Assembly: GCF_910591885.1 (NCBI RefSeq)
Contig: NC_063285.1
Location: 10,077,395-10,141,394, forward strand
Length of the DNA: 64,000 nt
Reading direction: 5' to 3'
DNA from: Bombus terrestris
Lineage: Eukaryota; Arthropoda; Insecta; Hymenoptera; Apidae
Part shown: positions 25,500 to 38,017 of the stretch, one piece after another
How the letters are laid out: each line of letters starts with the position of its first letter
Position numbering within the stretch: position 1 is the stretch's first letter
Translations under genes and position numbers: made by a program
The notes under the pieces: generated by a model
What the model was told of the DNA's origin: nothing
Databases searched by the model: none
What the model saw: the letters and a program-made list of their open reading frames with translations, nothing else

Positions 25500-26060
25500 A
25501 ATTTCTTTATTCGCATAAGCTTCCTATATTATTTCAGTCGTTAACAGTGGCAGCACGGGATTACGGAAATACGAACGGTACAAACTGCACAAACTTGTTC
25601 GCGTTTTTTCATCCTATTAATTGGCCAGACTCGACTCGTCGTTAGAATCGACAATCTCTTGGACATAGCAGTTTTCTTCGTTTACGTAACTTTCTCACAT
25701 TATTTCGCCGCTTGATAAACTCGTTACTATTTCGAGGCCGGAATTGCGAAACTACGCAAGTACGAACGACGGAGATCTGCTTTTTTATCGTCCTATTAAT
25801 CGTTTCAATTGAAAATCACATAAGCTGTTTCTTTATCCAACTTTCACACGTTACTTCGTTGCTCGATAAGCTCATCGGTAGTTGGACCGGCTGGTGTTAG
25901 GAAATTTGTTTGTTTTATCGTCTTATCAGCTGCTTAGAGTCAACTACCTTGGACCCGATGCTTCCTTTATCTTCACGAATTATTTCGCTGTTTGACAAGC
26001 CACCGGGCTTCGGCTCTGCATTACGCAAACACGAACAAGCGTTTATTTCACGCGACATTG
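25500..26060. repeat. very degenerate tandem array, unit about 130-165 bp
   Basis: Two anchors recur. One is a TTATTTCGCCGCTTGATAAAC-like segment near 25532, 25694, 25852 and 25979. The other is an ATTACGGAAATACGAACG-like segment near 25560, 25742 and 26021. The similarity is weak and the copies are ancient. Confidence 0.55.
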
Positions 26061-26136
26061 TTGCAAATGAAATATCAAGGCGCGCGTTTACGACGCTAAT
26101 TTGTGGCGAAACGTTAGCTTCTGCCATATCCGTGTC

Positions 26137-26235
26137 ACTTTCTCTCTATAATTCCTCCAAATGTCCAAATTGGACAAATTGAGAATGTAAAGAATTAAAT
26201 GTAAAAAGAGAAAAAGGAGAGAACTTTCTCTCTAT
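26137..26235 (+). mobile_element. very short non-LTR retrotransposon 3' end with 13-bp target-site duplication
   Basis: ACTTTCTCTCTAT occurs at 26137-26149 and 26223-26235 and flanks a 73-bp insert that ends in an A-rich tail on the plus strand. The insert contains the same 25-bp core (26157-26181) as the minus-strand copy at 22501-22525. It is an extremely 5'-truncated copy of that family. The CT-rich flank makes the duplication slightly less certain than at 22.5 kb. Confidence 0.8.
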
Positions 26236-26745
26236 CTCTTGAGCTAACGTTACAGCGTAATACAGTCATTAAACAGCGTAAAACGTCATCGCGTATTAGC
26301 CGGTTCGGCGTGTGAAGTAGCCTTCAGAGTGCAGATGCTAATTTCGGCTGGCGAGATGATGTTAACGGAACAGCGTGATCCGATGAGTTTATTGATACGA
26401 AACATCTCTTACTAACAATTACGACGTCTTTAATTCCATATATAGCTCGCAATAATTGCTCAGGCTGTTAGTCCAACGTCCGAAGCAATGGATATTTATC
26501 GAGTAATTAATTGAACGATAGGAAAAAGTTGCTCGCGTCATGCTGCTATATGATCGTATATAAACCGCTCGATAAATCATTTCCTTGCCATTGACGAATA
26601 TAAATGGAATTCGATGGCTGAGATATAAGAGAAAAGGAGTAATCAGAAGTGGTGGGATGTTTCCGAATCCAAATTACGCGAATGTTTCGAAAGGTCGGAT
26701 AGATTGGAAGGTAATTTCTGATCGATTTACTTCGGTCGATCAGGA

Positions 26746-27341
26746 GAAATAATTGACATGAAAGTGGAAAAAAGAACAGAGTCGGACCACGTGCCTTAGA
26801 GATCATGGACCTTAGAATCAGAATCACGAGGAAAAGAAAGAAGAAGGGAAGGAGAAAAGGGAATGGACAAACGAAAGTGTGGAAAAATACTTGGAGGAAT
26901 GGAAAGACTGAACCTGCAATGGAAGAACAGTGGAGGAAATCATGTGGACAGAAATGAAGAAGAAGATAAACGAGGTAATGCCAAAGAAGAAAGTGAAGAT
27001 AAGGAAACGGAGCGTGGGAGAGAAAGTGTGGTACGACAAGGAGTGGGAAGAGAGGAAAAGGGTTTGTGAAAGGAAAATGCAGTGGAGAAGGCATTGAAAC
27101 AGTGGTGCGGGCAAAGAAAGGAAAGACACGAAGAAGAAGAAATGAAGAAAATCGAGAAGATCAAAACAGAACAAGAAGCGTGGAAACAGATAAATAAATA
27201 TAGAAGAAGAAATAAGCGAAGAAGAGTGGAAAAATCGCTTTATGGAAATTTTAGAAGAGACAGAGCGCAAAGAGGGCGGGAAAACGGGGCAGCATCGAGC
27301 GGAAGAGAAAATAATGGAGGAGAAGAAAGATCTACCAACTT
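26746..27341 (+). mobile_element. internal fragment of a non-LTR retrotransposon flanked by 16-bp direct repeats
   Basis: CTTCGGTCGATCAGGA occurs at 26730-26745 and again at 27342-27357, bracketing 596 bp of purine-rich DNA. The insert carries the end of an APE-type endonuclease region and the linker that precedes reverse transcriptase. It lacks reverse transcriptase, a 3' UTR and a poly(A) tail, which is unusual for a target-primed insertion. Internal priming, later deletion, or capture of a fragment during break repair could explain it. Confidence 0.75.
26770..27245 (+). pseudogene. decayed ORF2 segment: endonuclease SDH motif and endonuclease-RT linker
   Basis: The Ser-Asp-His triad of APE-type endonucleases is readable at 26782-26790, followed by V-P and then a frame change. 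A second frame has WTNESVEKYLEEWKD (from 26864) and KVWYDKEWEERKR (from 27023), a pattern typical of the linker before reverse transcriptase. A third frame continues from about 27082 with a Lys/Glu/Gln-rich coiled segment. At least three frame changes and several stops show the copy is dead. The minus-strand frames across it, rich in Phe/Ser/Leu, are shadows of the purine-rich coding strand. Confidence 0.75.
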
Positions 27342-27357
27342 CTTCGGTCGATCAGGA

Positions 27358-28130
27358 TCTAAAAGTAAGATTATCGTGGAACGTTTCAGAAAAATTCGAA
27401 AAACTCAAATGGGAGCACATTCGACCAATTTTTCATTAGCCTGCAAGTGAAATCCGCAATCCTCTTTCGTAGAACAACCGCGAGACTAAATTCGCAATCC
27501 GTCAACGCGAACAAACTCGTAAAAATCCCTTGAAAATTGATTCGAGCTAACGTGCCTTCCTTCAACCTTCAAGAAAGCCTACCGAGCCTATAAAACTGAA
27601 ACTCTTGGCCAAGGGAATCACCGAGAAGAGAAAAGAAAAATAAATGAAAAAGAAAGGACGAGGAACCTGTCTACCGTTCCACGTGTCAACCGAGATACGT
27701 TCTCGCGCAAACGTGGCAAGCGAAGGGCGTGCGCAATGAAAGTCTGCGAGAGGATAAAGTTCCTTATTATCCGGAAGGAGAGCGAGTCTTGTAACTCTTG
27801 TAAATTCTCTCGGGGGCTCGGCGTTTACGAACGTTGGACTAATTTCGTCTGGCGTGTCTGAACGACGTCGTATTAGAATAAACCCGTTTGCCCGAAATTG
27901 CGGCGCATCACGTACGAGCGCGTCGCATGCCGCGCGTAATCTATGCATCGGGCGCATCTTCTCCGGGGCAATAACTAGGCAACCTCGTCAGCGGAAAAGA
28001 GCCCGGGCATTTAGGGTTCCACCGGCGGCATTGTTATCCGCGTGCAACGGCTCCTTGTAATTTTCCGCATTGTCGAGGTTTGTCCTGTATCTTTCTTGAA
28101 ATTCCCGCGACCCGCGTGCTCGTTCGTCTC
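27358..28130. other. non-coding stretch, GC-richer toward the right
   Basis: No supported gene. Overlapping frames on both strands near 27.56-28.06 kb have no motif. Confidence 0.5.
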
Positions 28131-28510
28131 ATTACCGGGCAGAGTCTTCGCCAATCTGCCATTTGCCGTGTCTCCTCTTCGGCAACGTTCCCTTAGGACT
28201 TGACAGCAGCCTGCTCACGTGTCTCGTTTCTACACCGTACGCAGAATATCGCGCAATCTGCCATATGAATGAACTATCTGCTATGTAAATTATTGATCAC
28301 GTGTTTCTCTGCACGAGTTTCAGGTTTTATCGGTAGAATCGAGGTGCTTGGCACGCTGCTTCTAGAAAGGCGTGTATTTCTCTGATAGGTGTACAGCGAC
28401 AGTTCGTACGACAGCGCAGAATTTGCCATATAAATTGTTATTAATCGCGAGTTTTCGTGCCACTTGTAGGTTTCAGTTTGGCGGAGTCGGCGTGCCTCGT
28501 GCGTTTCCAG
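28130..28510. repeat. old local duplication, about three degenerate units
   Basis: A CGCAGAATNTCGCGCAATCTGCCATAT-like segment recurs near 28139, 28242 and 28415. The last two are also followed by similar AATTATTGATCACG / GTTATTAATCGCG and GTTTCAG segments. Identity is low. Confidence 0.5.
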
Positions 28511-31500
28511 AAGGGTTTCTACCTACTGAAATAACTCCAAAACTCGCTTACTCCTTTTCAATGGATCCTGTCTCTCCCGACGTCCCGATTTTGCCAATAC
28601 AATCGGAGCGTCGGCCTCTAGAAAGCTTTCTACACGGTGTCCGTAATAATTTTATGCTCTGTTCCAAGAACGATATAAAAATCGACACATAAACGGCCAA
28701 GTAAAGTACCGCAGCTTTTGTAATTCGCAGCTTTTATCCCTGCAATTTAATCGATTCGTCTGCTTGTTGGAAGATTCCTGCCGTCTCTGCTAGCTTTGTA
28801 ATAAATTGATTGTTTCCTTGCATTGCCTGTACGATTTAGGCGAGAACAAACGCCTGATATATTTCCAATAATTGTAAATTTATGAAAACGTCAAGATTGA
28901 AATAATCTGGAAATAACAATGACACAAGCACCAGGCTCCTTCGGTGCATCCCGATTAATCCGAAAGATGCAATTCGAAGAAAATCATTGTCCACAGCGAA
29001 AGTGCACGGTCGTATAAAACAATGTGCGTAATTCGCGCATCTTCGTTGTTGATTATTTACGTCAGGCTTTTATGCCACCTTTTACCTTCCATTAAATGTT
29101 CTCAACGCGTAATTCGCCCGTCTCTAGCGAGATCTCCGCCTTCTTTCGTTCTAGGGATGAGAATCGGACATTGATTGTTTTAACAGATCTTTGAACACGT
29201 TCGAGATAAATACACGATGCTCGATGTGTTTAGAATCGAGGGAATTTATAGTTGCGTCAATATGTCGTGATCGTGCCAGTTATAGATCCCGCGATTATTC
29301 CCCCCCCCCTTTCCTCATCCTTTTGTTAATATCTGCTTGCCTTGTAAAAATGCCACGCAAATTTTTCGTGAAATTCTACGCGAACAATTAGGAAAACCGT
29401 GACGTGTTGGCTGCCTGATACCTAAATCATCGAAGGATATTAATCTTCATGAACGTGCAAGTAGCGGAAAATATCGAACGCTATTTTCGAATAAAAACTT
29501 ATGAAAATATATGGAAATATAAATTTATAATAATTTTGATTGCCTATGGAATTATACAAATACCGCACATCGTACAGTATTACAAAATATAAATATAATA
29601 AAATCCATATGCGTATACACGTTTTATTTTATTTAATAAGATTGTAACCCAAACACACATATACGACCTATACATACATAATATCAGCTGCTCTATAAAC
29701 ATTATTACGCAAAGCTTATCTCTACCTTGGCCCTAAATTCATTAGCTTCGCCTAAATTAATTCTCCCACAATCTTGATCTTACCCTACCAACGATTAATA
29801 TATCAACTGGCGCTTATTCTCATGAATTTATATTTTCATTAAAGACATGTAAAACACGAGAAACGCCGATCGCACTTGAACGAATAAACACGTGAGAAAT
29901 CCGAGTGACGCGCTCTGCTTCGGACTTTCATTCTCCTCTTTTCGCCGAGACTATCCATCATCAACGGGGTTAATACACGTAAGACTAAGCATTAGACAGC
30001 GCGTTTTTATTTTTCCAAGAGATCGATACGACGGCCTCGAAAAAAGGATTCGTGACGCGGAAGCGTTTTGTCGCGTTGCCTGCTACTCAGGCGGTCAACG
30101 ACTGAAACGTAGGAAAATCGATAGAAACGCGAGAGGATCGGCGATTCGAAGCGTGCACGCGTGCCGCGTCTACCGGCTGCTTCGCTTTCGCCTTCTCTTC
30201 TCGGCTCGCGTGCAAACCGGCCGTCCGAGGCAAGAGGATTCCAAGTTGCATAATTAATTTTTCTATAAATCTCTCGCCAAGGAATATCGCGAAATTTCCT
30301 CGTCGGGTAATATCAGCGGAGCTTAGCGAGCAGAGGAGAAAACTCGAGGAGAGAAAATTTCCCCTTCCGCGTGTGCACCGGGCGCACGAGGGCGGCTAGG
30401 GCGAGCCAAAGGGAAACAGACGGAGAGAAAAACGAAGAAAGAGAGAGAGAGAGAACGAGCGAACGGGGGTGGCAAAGAACACGAGACAGAGGCAGAAGAG
30501 GAAAAGATCGAGGCTGGCTTGCGCCGGTCGTGAGCGCGACAGAGATCGGCCAAGGCGAGGAAAAACAGGTGAAACGAGAAGAAAGAGGGTGGAGGAAGGA
30601 TGGAAACGGTGCCGCAGGGAGCAAGACAGAGATGCGCGTGGTTGGATAGAAGTTGAACCGGGGGATGCTTCTTCCACTCTGGTCTTTCGCGTCCTCGGGC
30701 AGTGGTGGCGGAAGAACGATTCCACGGAAGGAAATAATATTCTTAATAGAGTATGAGAAGGCGTGCATTTTCCGAAGATACTCGCCAAAGACTGACTACA
30801 TTTTAGAATCACAATTATTCGAGGATCACGGGTAACGGGGCACGCGAGAAAGAGAAGAAGCGCGGTGCTCGCCGAGCAAATTCTACCGCGGCAAAGTCAC
30901 TCGGCGGGCTTTTTATTCTCATCGATAACATCGGATTAGGCCAATGGAATTAACGTTTCTTTCGTTTCGCCCATTATCGTGCCGTAGCTGGCGGAAGGAA
31001 GCTCATATTGAAATTAAGGAAAGAAATCCTTTCTACGAGATTGCGCTTCAAGGTAACGAGAACATCGGAGAAGTGAGCCGTTCGATCGCCGATGACCAAA
31101 GAACAATTTCAATACGTTCGACCTTTTTCTTTCTTTTATCTTCCTTTTTTGCCTTCGCACTTCCACCTCGATTATCCCACGTGTTGCCACTTATCCGGCA
31201 CGTGTACGGAGAATGGTACCATTGTTGGTAAATCGCGCGATGAAATCATAGAAAACATTTGCATCGCGTAATATCCTACGGCTATTTCAGTTTAGTTCGT
31301 TATGGATGGTCGTTGAAAGTTTGATTAACTGCTTCGGCAAATATTCAACTATTTACGTGCTTTCGTAGTTTTCGTGAAAAAATTGCAAAAAGGAAAAAAG
31401 AAGCAAACTGAAGTTACGATAAAATTCAAAGCACAACAATACGCAACTTGGGCTAAATGGCAATCGGATAACCGAGACTCCACTGTATTTCGAACGCGCT

Positions 31501-34278
31501 TTACAATCGACGCCGTGTAATTGACCCGTTGACTCATTAACCCTATCACGCAGGACCCAGGCAGACTCGATGTCACCCCGATTTTCGTTCCACCTTTTTC
31601 TCCCGTTTCCTTTTCCCCTCTCTTTTCTGGCTGGTTGTCAGCCTTCGTTCATCCGTGTTTACATTCTCTTTGCACACTGCAGTGAGCGGGCAACGTGGGA
31701 CGCGAGGGGTGAGCAGGTCTTTTTTATTATTTTTAATTGCAGCGTTCATTATCCGATGCAAATTAAAATAATTAGGCGGCTGAACGACGCTTTTATTTTT
31801 CACTTTCCAATGTATCTTTCTGTCTCTTCTTCTCTCTTCGCTCCTCTCTGTTCATCTCTGTCGCTCGCTGTGGCCGCTTTTACTCGTATCACCCCTTTCG
31901 CTACGATCGTTTCGTTCCTTTTCCCGGTACCGTGTCACTGGCTCTCCTCTCTTTTCGTTCCCTTCATCCACGCGGGTTTTGTATCTTGTTCTTTGGCGCC
32001 ACTATTTTAATTCTCTGTTCTCCTGGTTTTTCCTCTTCTTACGGCCACGATGACGGCGTCGCCGTGCTTTTTACGCTTCCCCCCTCCCGCTGCACGATGC
32101 ACGGAGCATTCAGCGCAGCTTTTACCGCCGCGTTTCTGTTTCAAGCGTTTGTAACCTTGAAGCGACTGTTCCCCGGTAAATTAGGGCTTTCATTCATCCG
32201 GCGCAAGCAGTCTCTTTGGTCCTTTAATTTTGTAATTAGCGGAGAAAGGCGAGGTGAAACACCGATCCGCTTTTCTTTCTCCTCTTCTTTCCTTTTTTCT
32301 CCTCTTACTTTGTTTTTAAACGAAACGCGATAACGCTGTTCCGAATCCTCTTTCGAACAATCGACAAAGAGACACGATGTTGCGCCGTGGAAATTGAAAT
32401 TTACTCTGCCTTCTCTTTTTCTACATCCGTCGTTTTAGCTTGGTTAAAGGGTTTTCGTTGGAAGTTCAAACTTTTCGACAGTTAAGTCACCTCGAGTGAT
32501 TCTTCTTGTCTGCCGCTTTGTGCCGTCAGATTATTTCATTTCCTTCGCTTTCCCTTTCCTCCTCGGCTTCTCACGTTTCGCTTCCTCTTCCACCTTCCGT
32601 TTTTCTTCCGCCACTGTCTCTTTCGAGCCGCGTCTATGAATACACAGACCGCGATTTTTCTCTATCTTACCCTTTCGTTTTCCAGTTGCCTTTAGCCCGG
32701 CCCGACAACCCACGTGTTTGACATTTCTTCGCAGACGGATGAAATAGTCTTTGTGCCGCGGAGCCGCTTTGTTTCGCCACGATGATGGCGCTCCATGTTA
32801 CTTTGCAACTGGGTTCTCTTTATACGACCACGCGTCTGTCGAAGGTCGCGTGTCGCCGCTTTTCCACAAGCACGAGGAACCCGTACAAATCCCTGTACTT
32901 GGGACTTATTTTTTTCAATAGTAATTAATTCACTTGATTTAATTCATGCTAAACGATATAAGAGAAACGCGAAAGAAGGAGGAGCTTCTAATAACAAACA
33001 CTCTCACTTACATCAATCACACGTACAAAAGAACTGCTGATTAATCTGAAAAGAAGAACCTGAAATGGAATGTAATATCAGCTCTCAGGATAAACCTGAT
33101 ATACATAGGCTCGCTCCTAGAAACCTTAAGATTAATCTGTTACGAGCTGCTCAAGACAGCTGCTCACTCGGTATACTAATTTTTTAATCAAATATACATT
33201 TGCGATAAATACCTTGCAATTTCTACATGTACAATTTTACGTTGTTTTCAAACTTCACCAATACGATCAAGCCAATCATAAGGAAATTTCAAAGTATTAT
33301 ATTTGACATAAAGCACACGATACGAACCATGCTAAATCTCCAAATACTTCGATCAAAGATTCGCGCATTGTATAATAATAATTACTTTTCTCTTCGTCCA
33401 GTTAACCCCGTACAACGTTCCCGTGACTTTTCCACGGCGGTTTCTCTGAAGCGTTTCAAGGTTGCCCCTGCAAGTGGTGGTCGAGTATCGCTTTCTTTTC
33501 TGCTGTTTGCACCGACCGCTTCTTTGCTTTTTCAACAAGTATTACTCGTATTTACTACCGTGCAATTACGCCTATAATCGTCCGAAATAAATAACCCACC
33601 ACGTACAGCAATTTTACATACAGTTTATTGGACGCGCGAGTGCACCTTGGTGCTTTACGTATTTCATTGCCTGTGGTTTTCGCTGCAGCGTTTAACTAGC
33701 GCTACAAAACGATATTCACGCGTGATTTGAAAAAACAAAGGCCTGCTATTCCACGAGGTTATATTATTCACGCGATGGAGCAAAAAGTGCATGATCGCTT
33801 AAAGTGAGTTTTACGGTCGATATTTCCGCTGTAGAATGAAATTTTCAAGGAATATCTAACGAGATCAGTTTCGTCACATCGTAATTCTGCGGATAAAAAA
33901 TTGCCAGATTTCGGATTCTGCGGATTTACAGTTTCGGAGATGAAAGGACGTCGGGGCCTTTCCTTTGAAATGGTCTGGCAAGGTCCCTGATACTTTAGTC
34001 CAGACTTTTTATCATAGCTGTACTTAAATAATAAGACCGAGGGATAGTCGTTTGTGATTTAATCCGAGCATGAGTGCCCACGATTTACGACAGTGGGCTT
34101 GGGCTCGAAGTGACATAACGGGTCGCTGAACCTAGCCATGGTCACGGGAGGGACGTGTACCTAACAGAGGTATAGAGTAATTAAATAGCTCTCCTTAAAA
34201 ACAAAGATTGACCCGAGAGGTACAGAGAGGTACGGAGAGGAGTATTCAAGGGCAGCTCCACTTGGACTGAGCTTCAGT

Positions 34279-34287
34279 CAGGTAAGT
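34279..34287 (+). other. consensus 5' splice site CAG|GTAAGT (isolated)
   Basis: CAGGTAAGT matches the donor consensus exactly, with the cut after 34281. No coding frame with a matching acceptor is visible nearby. It would suit a non-coding 5' exon, or it may be chance. Confidence 0.2.
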
Positions 34288-34565
34288 TCTACTTGTGCTG
34301 GGGACAAGTACGTTGAGACACAGCAGAATCGTGGATCGGTAGGTCGAGCTCGACTTAGGCTGTGGCAGAAATCGCGTTCGTCATCCCGTTGGCCGTGGAT
34401 TCGTTTTCGAACCTAAATTCATTGTCATCAGCATCTCGATCATCTCATCACCGCTGTTACTTGTTAAACTCTGTAGTAATTACATTTGTATCAGTAAGAT
34501 ATCGTTTATGGTACATAACAAGGATGGCCAATTCACGGGAACGTTCATTATACGACATATACATA

Positions 34566-34586
34566 TGTGTGTGTGTGTATGTGTGG
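34566..34586. repeat. (TG)n microsatellite
   Basis: TG dinucleotides with one TATG interruption. Confidence 0.85.
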
Positions 34587-36964
34587 CTCTATTTATTCGT
34601 CGGCTTCACAGCCAGGAGAAAGGACCTGGCGTACGTTTTCAGAAGTTGTAGGTTAATCTTAAGAATGTGGCATTTAACTAGTACTTAACTGATACTTAGA
34701 AATGTGTTATCGTATTCGATGTTACATTTAATCTCGGCTCAACTTGTTATGAAAGTTTAAGCTACTTAATGATAGATTAAGCGGCGGTTAAAATTAGAAT
34801 AATCCGTCATACTTCAAACTACAAGATCGACGTGGAAAATCGATGCGAACTAAATTTTCCAATTCATTTTTCCTTATAAATCACAGCGACAAATGTGAGA
34901 TTTGGATGGATTTATCTTGCAAGAACGTACTCACTGCTGTTTATCATCGAATTAAAATATCGCAACTACACAGAAATTATCTAAATTGAATAAATTTGAT
35001 CGTTAAACGCCAGTTGCAATTTCTTCATATTCGCGATTTTTATTTCGCAATTATAATAACGACGCTCGTCACAGACAAGTTATCGGTTCATCGTTATTTT
35101 TACCATTGTAATTGTTAATAACATCGCTGGTGAATTTCAAAGCGTTATTATTGCTGCTGCTGTTTCTATTATTATTGTTGCTATCGCTGCTCGCGAAATA
35201 GCTATGTTTATTATTGCAGCACGCGTGAGCGCGAATTGCCTTGTAAATCGGAACACGATAAATCTACGCGAGGAGATGGAGCGACGTCGTGGCACGCTCG
35301 TTAACTTTCCACGAGTCTCCACCTTGTCGTACGAATGGTCGACGACTTCCGGTGTCGTCGGTCTCACGAACGGGCCATTGCGCGTGAATACGAGGTGCAA
35401 AACGGTTCACCGATTTGATCGTTAGCCGACTAAGTCCACGGTGGACGCCAAGTTTTTCCCTTTATGTATTAGCCAGATTATTTATACATTTATATGTGCA
35501 ATTTTATTTCCATTAATGTTACTTCTTGTCGCCATGAGAAATATCTGGCGTGCAATTAACGGGAATCGAATGCGTAATCGAAGCGAGAGCCAGTTACTTT
35601 TTTTCGAAGCGCTGCGTTCGTTTAATTCGTCGTTGGTTTATTTGTCGTTGAAAATTTCATTGGATAAATTCCATTTCTTATCCACGAAATAATTAATACA
35701 TTTATTTTGTAGTCGAAGCGATTCACAGTTTCTTCTCCGACCTTTTTTACCATGGTTCTCTGTTCTACGTTTAAAATTTCATGGCAATCCCATTTTTTTT
35801 TTTATTTTTTAAATTCAGCACATTTCTTATTTTCGTCTGATGACAATTTCTAATGGCAGTGATTTACACTGTCGCGGCTTATTTCATCGATCGTTTAATT
35901 TTTCGCGACGATTCTAGTCAATGAGATTTATCGGACGAAACGCTCATTTTCGTCTATTATTCTTTTATTAATCGGGATTAATTGATCGAGCTGTATCCAC
36001 GGGGTTAACGAGAATTTAATTCCGTTGTTCGAGGTTAACGCGGAAAAGTTGTAGCGGAAATATTCCCGCGTTTCGAAAAGTATTTTATAATTATAGCTGG
36101 CGCGTAATAGTGACCCCGCGTATTTGTTACGAGGGCGAGAGTTCACCTGGCGAAATTTATCGAGCAATGCATTATCAAAAGTTTAATGAACGAGCTCGTT
36201 AATGTTAAATTAAAATCGATACCTCGAAACCGCTTATTTGGCTCGGCCGGGCACAGATCGTCCATTTACACGGAACTCGTACGATACGTTTCAAGGTCGG
36301 CCACTCGTTTCATCCTGCTTTTCTCCCACGGCTTCTGCCCTCGCGTTATGCTCTTTTCAGCGTTTCGCTGGAAGGTGCCGAGGCGCCGCCACTTCCGGCC
36401 AATTTTCAAAACACGCGGCTCTCTGTTCCACACGATACTCATCGCTTCGAACCTGTTCCTAATAATGTCATTACTTTTTATTCACTGTAATTTGAATAAT
36501 ATCGCGATAATTCGCAGATATTAGGATTTTATTTATCGGAACATAGGAAGCAACGTTCGCATGAATTCACTCGGTGATTCGCCAACGTGTTCCAACGTGT
36601 ACCATGGGATATTATTATACGTATTATTTATTGTTATTACACATTTCCTATTATGCGTATTATACGAAGCTTTTTTAAATTTCATTTCTTTTCAATGTCA
36701 TTCTCTGTGACGGGCGTCCTGATTACAGCGATAGAATTTGAAAACAATTTGCAAATGTTTATGAAACCTACAAGGCGTTTACTGTGATCATACATTTGAT
36801 AAAAAAAGTAGTATGGAGCCTTAAAATATTTGTCTTAATTGCTCCTAAACGTTGAGGCCTGTTAATGTAACGTATGTTGAATTGTTTAAATAATCTTGCG
36901 ACTCGCATTCGTTGCACGTTTGCAACTTGTGCTTTTTACGTTCATTTTTCAATTTATTTCCAAT

Positions 36965-37915
36965 CCGCATCTATACATTTTAAATGTGTCATTGTAACAT
37001 ATATTTTCCAATTTGTATTGTATTTTTAAATAAATAATTTAAACGTATAATTAGGCCCATCAATGTAACCTTTTAAATATTTTTAAATATGCAATTGGAA
37101 CGTGCAATTGGTTGTTTAGAACGCGACAAATGTCTTGTAGCTTCTAATATACATTTTCCAATTTGTATTTGTATTTTTAAATAAATAATTTAAACGTATA
37201 ATTAGGCCCATCAATGTAACCTTTTAAATATTCCTAAATATGCAATTGTAACGTGCAATTGGTTGTTTAGAACGCGACAAATGTCTTGTAGCTTCTAATA
37301 TACATTTTCCAATTTGTATTTGTATTTTTAAATAAATAATTTAAACGTATAATTAGGCCCATCAATGTAACCTTTTAAATATTTCTAAATATGCAATTGG
37401 AACGTGCAATTGGTTGTTTAGAACGCGACAAATGTCTTGTAGCTTCTAATATACATTTTCCAATTTGTATTTGTATTTTTAAATAAATAATTTAAACGTA
37501 TAATTAGGCCCATCAATGTAACCTTTTAAATATTTTTAAATATGCAATTGGAACGTGCAATTGGTTGTTTAGAACGCGACAAATGTCTTGTAGCTTCTAA
37601 TATACATTTTCCAATTTGTATTTGTATTTTTAAATAAATAATTTAAACGTATAATTAGGCCCATCAATGTAACCTTTTAAATATTCCTAAATATGCAATT
37701 GGAACGTGCAATTAGTTGTTTAGAACGCGACAAATGTCTTGTAACTTCTAATATACATTTTCCAATTTGTATTTGTATTTTTAAATAAATAATTTAAACG
37801 TATAATTAGGCCCATCAATGTAACCTTTTAAATATTTTTAAATATGCAATTGTAACGTGTAATTGATTGTATAGAATGCCATAAATGTCTTGTAATTTCT
37901 ATGTAAATTTCCTAA
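36965..37915. repeat. 151-bp tandem array, six copies with degenerate ends
   Basis: The anchor CCCATCAATGTAACC starts at 37056, 37207, 37358, 37509, 37660 and 37811, exactly 151 bp apart. The inner units are nearly identical. The first and last units decay into related but diverged sequence. Units vary mainly at a TTTTTA/TTCCTA/TTTCTA position after AACCTTTTAAATA. The array is AT-rich with no coding frame through it. Confidence 0.95.
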
Positions 37916-37982
37916 TTTTCATCAAATTTTCTTGCATGTATATCTCTAAATATGAACATTCACATGTTCGAATACTTTCGTC

Positions 37983-37984
<2 letters not shown>

Positions 37985-38015
<31 letters not shown>
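37985..38015. repeat. (TTA)n microsatellite
   Basis: About ten TTA/ATT units directly downstream of the 151-bp array. Confidence 0.95.

Positions 38016-38017
<2 letters not shown>

Larger units (their letters stand above)
28511..36960. other. non-coding stretch with alternating GC-rich and AT-rich parts
   Basis: Notable composition: C10 run at 29300-29309, a purine-rich tract at 30.34-30.65 kb with (GA)n near 30437-30455, and pyrimidine-rich DNA at 31.57-32.65 kb. Open frames of 60-151 codons here occur opposite each other and carry only low-complexity Ser/Phe/Leu or Arg/Glu sequence. No exon can be supported except a possible isolated donor at 34282. Confidence 0.5.

Noticed and set aside
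26546..27270. Minus-strand frames of 182 and 148 codons, Phe/Ser/Leu-rich
   Set aside because: Shadows of the purine-rich plus-strand retrotransposon fragment; the plus strand carries real ORF2 motifs.
30313..30812. Minus-strand frames of 138-151 codons
   Set aside because: Low-complexity Ser/Leu/Pro sequence from the reverse of a GA-rich tract.
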